A stretch of DNA of 64,000 nt from Phycisphaerae bacterium (GTDB lineage: Bacteria; Planctomycetota; Phycisphaerae; Phycisphaerales; UBA1924). The notes under the pieces were generated by a model, which did not search any database, was not told the origin of the DNA, and was given only the letters and a program-made list of their open reading frames with translations. The stretch is from positions 358,380 to 422,379 of the forward strand of contig BJHL01000001.1 in assembly GCA_014192545.1 (NCBI GenBank), given 5' to 3'. The translations under genes and the position numbers were made by a program. Positions 42,601 to 51,124 of this stretch are shown here, piece after piece. Within the stretch, counting starts at the first letter, position 1. Each line of letters starts with the position of its first letter.

Positions 42601-45600
42601 AGCGAAGTCAACATCGACAATCTTGTCACGGGCCTGACTGATCAAGTGCTCACGCTTGAAGCTCTGAGCATTGGTCAGCAAACTGGCCGGCTGGTCAGTG
42701 GCCAATTGGTGCTGGGTGGCAACGGGCAGTATCGCCTCAACGATGCTGGCAACGACATCGGCACGGTTGCGGGCAATCCGGTGGGTGAGATCAGCCTGAG
42801 TGATAGCAATGGATTTACGGTTGGCACCATTGGCTCGCGCAATGGACTGTCGAGTGCGCAGAACAACATTTCCTTGCGGGCTGACACCAACGCGGTGACG
42901 CTGAGTGGGCCGATTTCAGGTCGAATCGTGAACTTTAATAGTGCGGTGCTGCTGGGCGTGCCGGTTGTGGGCGTGACGGCAACGACATCCACGACGTTCA
43001 ACGGCACCATCGACAGCATCGCTGGACAGAATCACAGTTTGCAGATTACTTCGCCCGCGACGCGGTTCAATGGCGTCATCGGCGGCATTCAAAAGATCGG
43101 CCTGCTTGAAACTGACGCGGCGGGCACGACCACGATTGCAACCAGCGCGATTACCGCGGCGGGCGATGTGATCTTTGGCGATAATGTCGTGCTCGCGAGC
43201 AATCTCACGATCAATGGCGATGCGGCGATCAACTTCCTGGGCAATGTTGACAGTGACACAACCGCACGCGCGCTGACGCTCAACGCGGGCGATAGTGCCA
43301 GCGACTTCCGCGCCAGCTTTGAGGGCGATGTCGGTTCGACCAATGCTCTGGCGAGCATCACGACAGTTGGTGACACGATTGCAGCACTCGGTGGGAGTGT
43401 GCGGACGACTGGTACGCAGACGTACGCGGGCCGAGTCATTCTGATTGGTGATACGAACATCACTGCCAACGGCGTGACGTTCAATCAGCTTGATTCTGAC
43501 GAAACGCAGCGTGATCTGGTTGTGAACGCTGGGGGCGGCACGGTTAACTTCCTGCAAGACGTGGGCCTGATGGGTCAGGTGCGATCGCTCGACATCACTG
43601 GCGGCATCATCAACGTCGGCGATACGTTCATCAGCAACGGCCAGCGCTTCGCGGGCCTCACGAACATCAACGGCGACGTCTTCAGCGCGAGCGGCATCAT
43701 CGACTTCCGCAATGAAGTTCGCATCACAGGCAACTCGACTGTTCGCAACGCGGGGACGGCTTCCGACAACGATGTTTTCTTCCGCGGCATCGTGAACAGC
43801 TCGGGCGGCAGCTTTGATTTGAACGCGCGAGCTGGCAGCGATGTGCTGTTTGAAGACGCTGTGGGTTTGAGCAGTGTGTCGGGTCTCTCGGCTATTCGCA
43901 ATCTCACGGTGCAGGGCACGTCGATTGGTCTGCGTGCGGTTCGCACGGCTGCGAGCCAGACGTACACCGGCGCGACGACCTTCAATGGCAACTTGACGGC
44001 AACGGGGCAAGGCAACATTCTGGTTGACGGCACGGGTCTGCTGCGCGACGACTTGACCGTGACCACCAGCGCGGGTGATGTGACCTTCGGCGGCACGCTG
44101 AGCAGCGAAGATGGTGATTCGCAGACCACTGGCAACCAGTTCTTTGATCTGATTGTCAACACGGGTGGCAGCGGCACCACGCGATTCAGCGATGTGAACA
44201 CCATCGCGACGATTACGACCAATGCCGACGGCACGACGGTGCTTGCGGGCCGGGTGGTGCGCACGACTGGTGATCAACTCTTTAATGATGCTGTACGGCT
44301 GAGCGCGAACACGGTGATTGAAGCCAACGACGTGACCTTCCAGCGCACGCTCGACAGCGACTTCACGACCAGTGCCCGCAATCTTTCCATCATTACCACA
44401 GGAACCACTACGGATACCGGCGAGACGATTTTCGCCGGCGTTGTGGGCGGCATCGCTCGCTTGGGCACGCTTGCAACCAGCGACGCGACGACCACTGCGG
44501 GCGCGACGTTGCTTGGCGCGAACATCAATACGCTTCGCAATATCACGTTTGGCAACGCGGTTCGCGTGGGTGCGAGCAATGTGACGGTTGATGCCTCGGG
44601 CGGCACGATTTTCTTCCGCCGCACGCTGGATGCGGATACGTCGGTGACTGATCCGAGCCTCACGCTGCTGAGCGTGGCGCCGGGCGGATTGAGTGCTCCC
44701 AACTTCCGATTCGGCGGCAGCGTTGGTGCGACTCGCCGGTTTGGTTCGCTCAGTATTGGTGCTGATCGCGGCTCGGCAACCAGCGCGTCGATTGTCTTTA
44801 CTGACAGCTTTGATCAAGATGGTCGCATCACTGCCAGCACGGTTGCTCCGGCTGATGCGTTCTCGATCAACGTTGGCGGCGGCGGGTTGCAAGTTGGTCG
44901 CAATCAACGCATCACCACGCTGGGTGCACTCACGATTACCAGCAGCGGCGCGGTGACGGTTGGTGATATCAATACGCTGGGCAACTTGTCGATCACGGGC
45001 AGCGCAATCAACATTCGTCGGCGCGAGCGAGGTTCGGTGCTGAATCGCTCGCAGGAACTTGTGTCTGACGCGGGTACCGAAATCATCGCTGGCGGCACCG
45101 CAACGTTTAGTCGCAGGCCTGTCTTCCAAGGGACCGGCGTTGATCCGACATTCTCGATTGGCTCAGGCACGCCCGATGCTGATCTTGCGGGCTTTATTTT
45201 CCGTACGGCCCGGCCGCCCGTTACCTCGGCGTTGTTCGTGGATGCGTCCAACAGCACGTTCATACTGCCACTTGATTTGGCTGGCACCGGCGCAAGCGCG
45301 ACCAACATCACGACGGCTGTGCGTGACGGCATAACGGTGATTGGGGAACCTGCTGAGCCGCCGCTGGCTTTGCCGACGGCGAGCGAACTGGCGATGTTGA
45401 ATGAGCTTGGCATTCAGACGCGAGCTTCGACGATCGAAGAAATTGTCGATGGTTTGTCGGGTCGCAAGTTCATTGATCAGTTGCCGGTTGCGGGCATTGC
45501 CAGCAGCGGGGCACAACTGACGCGCGTGAGCACGCTCTCGGCGCAGCGTGCGGTCAACGCATATCGCTCGCTGATGCTTGTGCCCGTGACGGATGAAGCT

Positions 45601-45963
45601 GGCTTGCCCATGACGGACGAAGCGGGCAACGTGCAGTATGCATCGCGTGCGGATGCGGTGCGGCGCGTGCTGGAAGAGAGCTGGAATCGCTACGCGGCTC
45701 GCGTTCCCAAGCCCACGGGCGAAGGTTGGCGTGCGTTCTTGGATACGCAAGGCACGACAGGTCTCGCGGAAGATCGCGATGCACTCGCGCTGCTGGGTGA
45801 GATTCGCACGACGCTGGACGCAATTGACGATCTGGGTCTGGCACCCGATGCAGTCGCTGGACCCAAGGCACGCATCGTCGGCAGCCTGAAGCCTGGCGTG
45901 ATTGCGAGTGAGCAGGATTTCCTGGATGCGGTCTACGGCTTCGGTCGCGTTGCCACGCGATAA
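39646..45963 (+). CDS. TpsA-type filamentous hemagglutinin-like adhesin
   Basis: 2105 aa from the ATG at 39646, with GGAG eight bases upstream. A signal sequence (FSVTMALVVAAGCAAPALGG) is followed by a TPS secretion domain (about 45-290: IINYRSFNIGSNESVRF, VYIVNPAGVVFGRSSVINV). The usual NPNG/NPNL element here is NPAG. The passenger (about 300-1850) is Gly/Thr/Asp-rich with turn phrases typical of a right-handed beta helix. The last 170 residues are a separate non-repeat region (TIEEIVDGLSGRKFIDQLP...). It should be exported by the TpsB at 37536 and displayed on the cell surface. Confidence 0.88.
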   Translation: MTRMDVLARSPFSVSKVSVCKFSVTMALVVAAGCAAPALGGPEGEQVRQGSVRFTRDGAGNTVIHASDRSIINYRSFNIGSNESVRFVQPDSSSRVLNRITSAAPTRIDGSLTSNGRVYIVNPAGVVFGRSSVINVNGLFAAAGKMSDSDFNRGIDRVTNMTGLVSNEGLIRVDQGGSVQLAGGQVANMGTIVAPQGTVAMAAGTDVVFTSRNDVMHVRVEGPAQGDANTAAVTNTGTIEARRGMVTMAAGDVYGLAIRTTGKVTARDTTIAGSGSGRVLVEGTIDGANQAGERTGGANADWTNRFSRANVTSSNKGGTITITGETVGLFGATLDVSGTAAGGQVRIGGDVTGSALAGGLRNSTVTVADSATTIRADATQRGDGGSVVIWSDDTTRTAAAISAKGGQTGGDGGFIETSGKQYLAVDGSRIEASASRGDAGTWLLDPRNVNITTGTTNTPVSGTDPGVFTPSADDSEIAAADITSRLNSGTSVTVNTGSNGIQAGDIRIQADIVRNAASGSPTLRLEAANDIVLESGRRIEAIGGGSLNVEMLANRGGGSDLDPESGSIWLQSNSSIETRGGNILLAGGDVLTPDLADPTSGGYASALRSSAARGSSANPIGVRLEGTTVDAGTGSVTVRGVGADNIDGGVGVRIAGTVLGTTVRIDGLGGQALGGGVGTGNYGILVDGASGTVISNGLVAMQGTGGISNENDAVGVLIRNGSVVGQNAGNSQTVSIFGIGGSGAGSRNHGVSLEGLGQVRHAGTGGITVRGNGEGSGGSSHGITTATDDTAFRAELASASAISLTGLSSTAASSYGVLISGNSAGADVLAGSSTAARAVSITGEARGNFNRGVGLSSNARVQGTGVSVTAFNRDGTSNGDQLTGIGANAGSLDARSGNLALTLDSIGVETVQLLGTGNLQVRARDGVDLHLGDTTGGLDFSYAEIDNIATGTNGFNTVTFNGGTSDLFVDTVDFSSKSYDVTLAGSEVNIDNLVTGLTDQVLTLEALSIGQQTGRLVSGQLVLGGNGQYRLNDAGNDIGTVAGNPVGEISLSDSNGFTVGTIGSRNGLSSAQNNISLRADTNAVTLSGPISGRIVNFNSAVLLGVPVVGVTATTSTTFNGTIDSIAGQNHSLQITSPATRFNGVIGGIQKIGLLETDAAGTTTIATSAITAAGDVIFGDNVVLASNLTINGDAAINFLGNVDSDTTARALTLNAGDSASDFRASFEGDVGSTNALASITTVGDTIAALGGSVRTTGTQTYAGRVILIGDTNITANGVTFNQLDSDETQRDLVVNAGGGTVNFLQDVGLMGQVRSLDITGGIINVGDTFISNGQRFAGLTNINGDVFSASGIIDFRNEVRITGNSTVRNAGTASDNDVFFRGIVNSSGGSFDLNARAGSDVLFEDAVGLSSVSGLSAIRNLTVQGTSIGLRAVRTAASQTYTGATTFNGNLTATGQGNILVDGTGLLRDDLTVTTSAGDVTFGGTLSSEDGDSQTTGNQFFDLIVNTGGSGTTRFSDVNTIATITTNADGTTVLAGRVVRTTGDQLFNDAVRLSANTVIEANDVTFQRTLDSDFTTSARNLSIITTGTTTDTGETIFAGVVGGIARLGTLATSDATTTAGATLLGANINTLRNITFGNAVRVGASNVTVDASGGTIFFRRTLDADTSVTDPSLTLLSVAPGGLSAPNFRFGGSVGATRRFGSLSIGADRGSATSASIVFTDSFDQDGRITASTVAPADAFSINVGGGGLQVGRNQRITTLGALTITSSGAVTVGDINTLGNLSITGSAINIRRRERGSVLNRSQELVSDAGTEIIAGGTATFSRRPVFQGTGVDPTFSIGSGTPDADLAGFIFRTARPPVTSALFVDASNSTFILPLDLAGTGASATNITTAVRDGITVIGEPAEPPLALPTASELAMLNELGIQTRASTIEEIVDGLSGRKFIDQLPVAGIASSGAQLTRVSTLSAQRAVNAYRSLMLVPVTDEAGLPMTDEAGNVQYASRADAVRRVLEESWNRYAARVPKPTGEGWRAFLDTQGTTGLAEDRDALALLGEIRTTLDAIDDLGLAPDAVAGPKARIVGSLKPGVIASEQDFLDAVYGFGRVATR

Positions 45964-46220
45964 GTTCGACGACTGGTCTGGTGGACGCTTGGTCTGAGGG
46001 ACGCGTGGATCGTCTTCTTTGTTGGACAGATTCAGCTTCGTCAGCGCAGCGTCAATCGCGGAGATTGCGCAGACAACATTGAGCCCTTCACGCAGTTCTT
46101 TGAGTGTTGCATCAGGCCATGACGGCAATCGATACCACTCTCAACCAAAGCGCGAATGGATCATGCGCTGTTCCGCACTGCACCTGAATCAGAACCGCTC
46201 TAGCAGCTCATTTTGATTTC

Positions 46221-46241
46221 GCACGGGCTAAAAGCCCGTGC
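46221..46241. repeat. Perfect 9-bp stem hairpin (REP-like)
   Basis: GCACGGGCT (46221-46229), loop AAA, AGCCCGTGC (46233-46241). It lies between the convergent TpsA and lipoprotein genes. Such 'GCACGGGCT...AGCCCGTGC' palindromes are, as far as I recall, common in planctomycete genomes. The rest of the 305-bp gap holds nothing I can support. Confidence 0.75.
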
Positions 46242-46268
46242 CACCCGAGAACAGCTTGTGTCACTTCA

Positions 46269-47336
46269 TCACTGCGGGCGTAGCAGCGAATAGCTTTGTG
46301 GTGCGCGGGGGATGATGATGAGCAAGCGGCGTTCGCCTTGGCTGGGGAGGCTCAAAATGTCGGTGAGGAGGGCGTCGCCGAAGGTTGGGAGGCTTTCGGC
46401 GGTGGGCAGGGCGGGGCCGGCTTCTTCGGCGTCTATCACGAGCGGGTCGATGGCGGGCGACTGGGTTGTCGCGGTAGCGTCGGTGGGTGCGTCGTCGGAT
46501 TTGGCGGCGGTGTTGCGGCGCGATTTGGGTGGCGGGGGTGGCGGCGGAACGGACGGCTTTTCGGTATCGGTGCGCGCGAGCGCGGGTTTGCTGGGGGCGG
46601 GGGCGCGGGCGGGGAAGATGACGAGGGCTTCACCGGGTTGCAGCGTGGTTTCGAAAATCAATCGCGCGAGGATGACGCCTTGGGCTTCGGGGGAGTTGTC
46701 AATGGCTTCGAGGCTGGTGCGGCGCGGGCGCGTGAGTGACAAGACTTGCGGCGTGAGTTCGACTTGTACGGCGGCGGGCAGGTTGGTGGTTTGAACAGAA
46801 GCTGGTGTGGTGACGGCGGGCACGGGCCAGGCGCGGATGAGTAGGCGCGTGGCGGCGTTGCGCAGCGGCATGGTGTCGGCGCCGAGGCGCAGTGTGTCGT
46901 AGGCGGTGGCGTTGCCGCGGAGGGCTTCGGAGCGTTGTGAACTGAAGGCGAGCAGTTGCTGCTGGGGCTGGGTGGTGAAGGTCATGGACTTGCTGAGGGC
47001 GAGCAAGTCGGCTTGGCGAACGCGGGCGATGAGCATGCCGTTTTGCTGCCAGGCTTCGAGGGTTCGCGGGGCGACGGCGGGGAGCGGGGGAGAGTCGGCG
47101 GAAGGATTGAGCGTGATGAGTGGGGCGAGGGCGGCGGAGTTGTCGAGGGTCCAGGTGATGAGTTGCAGGCCGGTGCCGTCAGCGGCGGGGATGGCTTGCG
47201 TTGATGATGAGGAATCGGATTGCGGGTCTCGGGGTTCGCGCGCGGCGCAGGCGCACAGAGCTGCACATGCGGTGAGCATGAGAAGCGTGGTGAGCGACTG
47301 CGTCACGAAACGAAATGACCGGCGCGGGCGGGGCAT
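46269..47336 (-). CDS. Predicted lipoprotein, unknown function
   Basis: 355 aa. The N terminus has basic residues, a hydrophobic stretch (SLTTLLMLTACAALCACAAR) and a lipobox near LCAC. The mature part is Ala/Pro/Thr-rich, with a Pro-rich run at about 255-270 (VPPPPPPPKSRRNT) and a C-terminal segment that ends SLPSQGERRLLIIIPRAP. No domain was recognised. It starts 14 bases after the LOG-family stop on the same strand, so the two form an operon. Confidence 0.62.
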   Translation of the reverse strand: MPRPRRSFRFVTQSLTTLLMLTACAALCACAAREPRDPQSDSSSSTQAIPAADGTGLQLITWTLDNSAALAPLITLNPSADSPPLPAVAPRTLEAWQQNGMLIARVRQADLLALSKSMTFTTQPQQQLLAFSSQRSEALRGNATAYDTLRLGADTMPLRNAATRLLIRAWPVPAVTTPASVQTTNLPAAVQVELTPQVLSLTRPRRTSLEAIDNSPEAQGVILARLIFETTLQPGEALVIFPARAPAPSKPALARTDTEKPSVPPPPPPPKSRRNTAAKSDDAPTDATATTQSPAIDPLVIDAEEAGPALPTAESLPTFGDALLTDILSLPSQGERRLLIIIPRAPQSYSLLRPQ

Positions 47337-47350
47337 GTTGGGTTTGGTCT

Positions 47351-48478
47351 CTACGGCGCAGGCGGCGTCCAGCCATCTTCGCTGGGGGTCATGTCGTTGA
47401 TGCGGTCAATGAGTCGGCGGAGGACGCCGAACTTGTGCTTGGTGTGGGTGAAGACCAGTCGCGGCAGATCGAGGTTATCTTCTTCGCCTTCGACGGGGCC
47501 GCGCTGGGTCATGCCGCCTTGCTTGATGAGCACGGCGTATTCGTGCTCGAGGCGTTGCACGTCGTAATCGTGCAGAGGCTTTTTGAGGCGGATGACAAAC
47601 TCGTCGCGGACGTAACGTGAACTGTGATAGTTCTTGTAGAACTTGAGGACGTGCGCGACGGCGTCGGCGGGGTCTTTGGCGAGGTAATACAGCGCGGTGT
47701 CTTCGGGGCTGATCCATCCGCGGCTGAGCAGTTGGCTCTTGGCCCATTGGTGCCAGGTGCTCCAGTAGTCGCCGCCTTTGCCTTCGACGCAGACGATGGG
47801 CATGGGAGTGCTGCGGCCAGTCTGGACGAGCGTGAGGGTTTCGTAGGCTTCGTCGAGGGTGCCGAAGCCGCCTGGGAAAAGCGCGACCGCTTCGGCTTGA
47901 CTCACGAACATGAGTTTGCGCGTGAAGAAGTAGCGGAAGTGGATGAGTTTTTCGTCGCCGGCGATGATGTCGTTGGCGTTGGTTTCGAAGGGGAGGCGAA
48001 TGGAGACGCCGAAGCTGGCGGCGCGACCTGGGCCGACGTGGCCGGCCTTCATGATGCCCATGCCTGCGCCGGTGATTGCCATCCAACCTGCGTCGGCCAT
48101 GAGCTTGCTGAAGTCGACGCAAGCGGTGAAGTCGGGGTGGCCTTCGGGAGTGCGGGCGGAGCCGAAGATGGTGATTTTGTGCGGCTTTTTGTACTTGCCG
48201 AAGATCTTGTAGGCGTAACGCATTTCCTTGTAGCTGTTGACCATCAGCTTCATTTCGCCAAAGTCGCGGTTGTCGTTGACGAGGCGCAGGCTGGTCTGCA
48301 TCATGTCGCGGACGAGGCGCATTTTGGCGTCGTTGGGATCGCCGCCCATTTTTTCGATGAGGGCGTCGATGGTCTCGACGATTGCGGGATCGTCAACGCG
48401 TTTGTGCGCAGGCTGCTGGTCAAGAGCCTCAGCGGCGTGAAGGGCTTGGGGTTCGAGGGGGCGTTCGTTGAGGGCCAT
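47351..48478 (-). CDS. LOG family protein (cytokinin riboside 5'-monophosphate phosphoribohydrolase-like)
   Basis: 375 aa, longer than the typical 180-220 because of N- and C-terminal extensions. Rossmann-like core from about 95: ITIFGSARTPEGHPD, MAITGAGMGIMKAG, and the family motif FPGGFGTLDEAYETLTLVQ, which holds catalytic Arg/Glu partners. LOG enzymes cleave nucleoside monophosphates to release the base. They were formerly annotated as lysine decarboxylases, but there is no PLP site here. The ATG at 48478 is preceded by GGAG. Confidence 0.85.
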   Translation of the reverse strand: MALNERPLEPQALHAAEALDQQPAHKRVDDPAIVETIDALIEKMGGDPNDAKMRLVRDMMQTSLRLVNDNRDFGEMKLMVNSYKEMRYAYKIFGKYKKPHKITIFGSARTPEGHPDFTACVDFSKLMADAGWMAITGAGMGIMKAGHVGPGRAASFGVSIRLPFETNANDIIAGDEKLIHFRYFFTRKLMFVSQAEAVALFPGGFGTLDEAYETLTLVQTGRSTPMPIVCVEGKGGDYWSTWHQWAKSQLLSRGWISPEDTALYYLAKDPADAVAHVLKFYKNYHSSRYVRDEFVIRLKKPLHDYDVQRLEHEYAVLIKQGGMTQRGPVEGEEDNLDLPRLVFTHTKHKFGVLRRLIDRINDMTPSEDGWTPPAP

Positions 48479-48649
48479 GCGAAACTCTCCGGGGGCGAAC
48501 GGTATGCGAAGGGAACGGCGCAGAGAGAGGAGTCGAACGTCGGGTCACCTCACGGTCGCAAAGCTTGTGTTTGCATTGCCTTATGACACTTGAAGATGTT
48601 CGCCGAGATTTCGCTTGCGTTTGTGTGTGTGTGAGTGTAACTTCTGAAT

Positions 48650-49156
48650 ATGGGGACAAGAGTTTTCCTGTGTACTGCATTGGTGTGTCTGCTTGTGGCG
48701 TTGACTGGCTGCTCCGCCAGCCCGCGCATGTACGCCATTCCCACACATATCGACTTCGACGTGGCGACAGGCCAATGGTCGGTCATCACGTCTGGGGAAG
48801 GGACGAGGGAACAACTCCCAGACTGGGTCGGGGTGTATTCGATCTGGCAGGGGGAACGGTGCGAAGGCGTGCGCTTCGTGCCAAAGACTGTTGGATTTGA
48901 ACGGATGGTCGTCAGTTGGCAGCGCTGGCCGGGCCGGCAAATCACGGATTCCACACAGGTACTCGAGGTGCCAGACTCAATTCAATTCTTCCATGATTCC
49001 TGGCACATCGCTTTTGCGGACAAGAGAGTGTCGGCGACAGACGCAGAAATCCGCAATGCGATCGGATGTCTCTGGATGCGGGTACCGCTGCACGGTGTGG
49101 GAAAGCAATACGAAGACAGGGGTTCGGGGATCAAGAATCAAGCAATGGAGCGGTGA
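48650..49156 (+). CDS. Small lipoprotein, unknown function
   Basis: 168 aa. The N terminus (VFLCTALVCLLVALTGCSA) carries a lipobox LTGC. The mature part is 145 residues with many Trp and Gly, rich in beta-forming residues, and no recognised domain. Codons are less GC-biased than the neighbouring LOG gene. A (TG)n run (48620-48637) lies just upstream, and no ribosome-binding site is visible. It is followed 19 bases later by the metalloprotease gene, so cotranscription is likely. Confidence 0.55.
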   Translation: MGTRVFLCTALVCLLVALTGCSASPRMYAIPTHIDFDVATGQWSVITSGEGTREQLPDWVGVYSIWQGERCEGVRFVPKTVGFERMVVSWQRWPGRQITDSTQVLEVPDSIQFFHDSWHIAFADKRVSATDAEIRNAIGCLWMRVPLHGVGKQYEDRGSGIKNQAMER

Positions 49157-49175
49157 ACACAACTGGAGAATCGCG

Positions 49176-51118
49176 ATGTGTCGTTTTATGAAGAAATCCG
49201 TTGCACTAGCAATCTTGCTCTACGTTCCATTCTCAGCATCTGCACGCGCTCAGTCAGGGCTCGATGCTTCAGTGTGCTCCGTGCCAGTCGAGGTTGTGAT
49301 ATCGGAAGCCACCCGCATTCCGGAGCTGACGACTCGCGCCATTGCATGCACGCCCTTCCGCACGCTTCAACCCGGCCTTCCGCGCGAAATCCCGGTCTTT
49401 ACCCAGCACGCCGACGGCTCTCGGACCCCGGGGTGCGCTTCTGCAACACCGGCACCCAGCTAATTCCCGTCCCCTCGTGCCCCTATCCCGATCGAATTGT
49501 TCTTGGTCCGGACGGAAATTGGAGCATCGAGCAGGCGTATTGGTCGATTGTGTGCGGAAGTGGCATGGAGCCTGATGCGTGTCACCAGATTTTAGGATCG
49601 CGCGACGCGACACTGACTGTGGCGCTCGAACCCACGCTGCAATATCAACAGCCCGTCGTGCCGTGCTTCACTCCAAGAGCGCTGTCGATCAACTTTGAAT
49701 ATTTTCACGCGGGGGCACCGGCGGGGCTCTGCGAACAGTGCGTCCGCGCGGCAATCAATCGAGCGATTCGGCAGTATGAACAGATGATGCCCAGCGAAGA
49801 GTTTGTCACATCGTTGGAGATTCGCTGGGCAAACTTGTCCGGAAGCACTTTGATGCAGACGCACGTGAGTCAAAATGTGCGCAACTGGAGCTCCAATGCC
49901 AACCCTTTCGGCGTGAAACAGAATCTGATGTTTTTTTCCGTCGGCCCCGATAGCGACCCGCAGGAAGACTTGATGCTTGATGCGTTGCCGCTCGGCACGC
50001 AAGTGCCCTATCAAGTCGGCATCAACACAGTGCGCAACACCTCGAGTCTCCTTGTCCCTAATTCGTTGGTCAATAAGTGGTATGGCGCAGTCGAACCAAA
50101 TCCAATTCTGATCGAGATCGACAGTTCGCTGACTCCCATCGGTGCCGCATGGGACGTTGACTCTTGGTTAGGAAGTGTCGATGCCAATGCTTATGACTTT
50201 GAGTCGACAATGATCCATGAGATTGGGCACGCGCTGGGGTTCTCCAGCTACTTGGAGACTGCACAGGCAAGTGGTGCGCAGTTCAATTTCTTGACAGTCT
50301 GGGATGTTTTTAGGTTTGAGACTGCGACAGTGCCGATTGATGAAACGGAGTTTCAGAACGCCGCTCGCAATCTTCGGCCGTCACAACCCGCTGTTGGCTG
50401 TACAGCGCTCAACTCCAACGTGTTTTGTTTTGACCTCGCACAGGGAGACGTTGCTGGTGGCGACGGTGAGCAAGCTTCGCACTGGAAAGATCGGCTCACT
50501 TCCGATGCTGGCTACATCGGAATCATGGATAGCTTTCAAGGCATTGGCGAATTCAAGATGAAGGACGGCAAATACCTGCAAGACGCCGATATCCGGGCCT
50601 TCGACTTGATGGGTTACGAGATCAACCTCGACGGCGTCACTCCGGGCGTACAACCAATTGCAAATCCGACACCCGCGGCCGGCGCGACGGTGCCCGCTGG
50701 TGCACTCGCTGTGTCGTGGGATGCGGCGAACTTCGCGACCTCGTATGACATCTACGTGGATTGCAGTGCGTGTTTTGTGTCGTACGTTCAGCGCGATATC
50801 ACGGGGACATCACACACGATCCCCGCCGGTATTCTGCAGGACGGTGCGTACACCATTGTCATCACTGCACGCAATTGGCGAGGCTTCGCTTCGACGTCCA
50901 TCAATGTGACGGTCGGTGTGGCGTGTGATTCGATCGACTTCAATCGCAACGAAGTTTTCCCAGAAGATCAGGACGTGATTGATTTCTTCAACGTGCTTGC
51001 GGGTGGACCTTGTCCTTACGCCGAGCCTTGCGACATTGATTTCAACAACAATACCGTGTTCCCAGAAGATCAAGATGTCATCGATTTCTTCAACGTCTTG
51101 GCGGGTAACGAATGCTAG
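49176..51118 (+). pseudogene. Secreted matrixin-like zinc metalloprotease, frameshifted in the N-terminal part
   Basis: Starts at the ATG at 49176 (MCRFMKKSVALAILLYVPF, signal peptide), with GGAG eight bases upstream. The frame moves by one base near the CCCCGGGG run at 49426-49433: DGSRTPG continues as VRFCNTGTQL in another frame. One lost G would explain it. After the shift the protease has the zinc motif MIHEIGHALGFSS (His, Glu, two His), a fibronectin-like region, and two copies of the C-terminal motif (FPEDQDVIDFFNVLAGG). Such D/N-rich repeats resemble dockerin-type modules. Sequencing error, true pseudogene and programmed shift are all possible. Confidence 0.72.
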
Positions 51119-51124
51119 TTGAAC

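Noticed and set aside
42916-45129. 737-residue minus-strand frame inside the adhesin gene
   Set aside because: Composition artefact of a repetitive GC-rich gene; no start site or motif.
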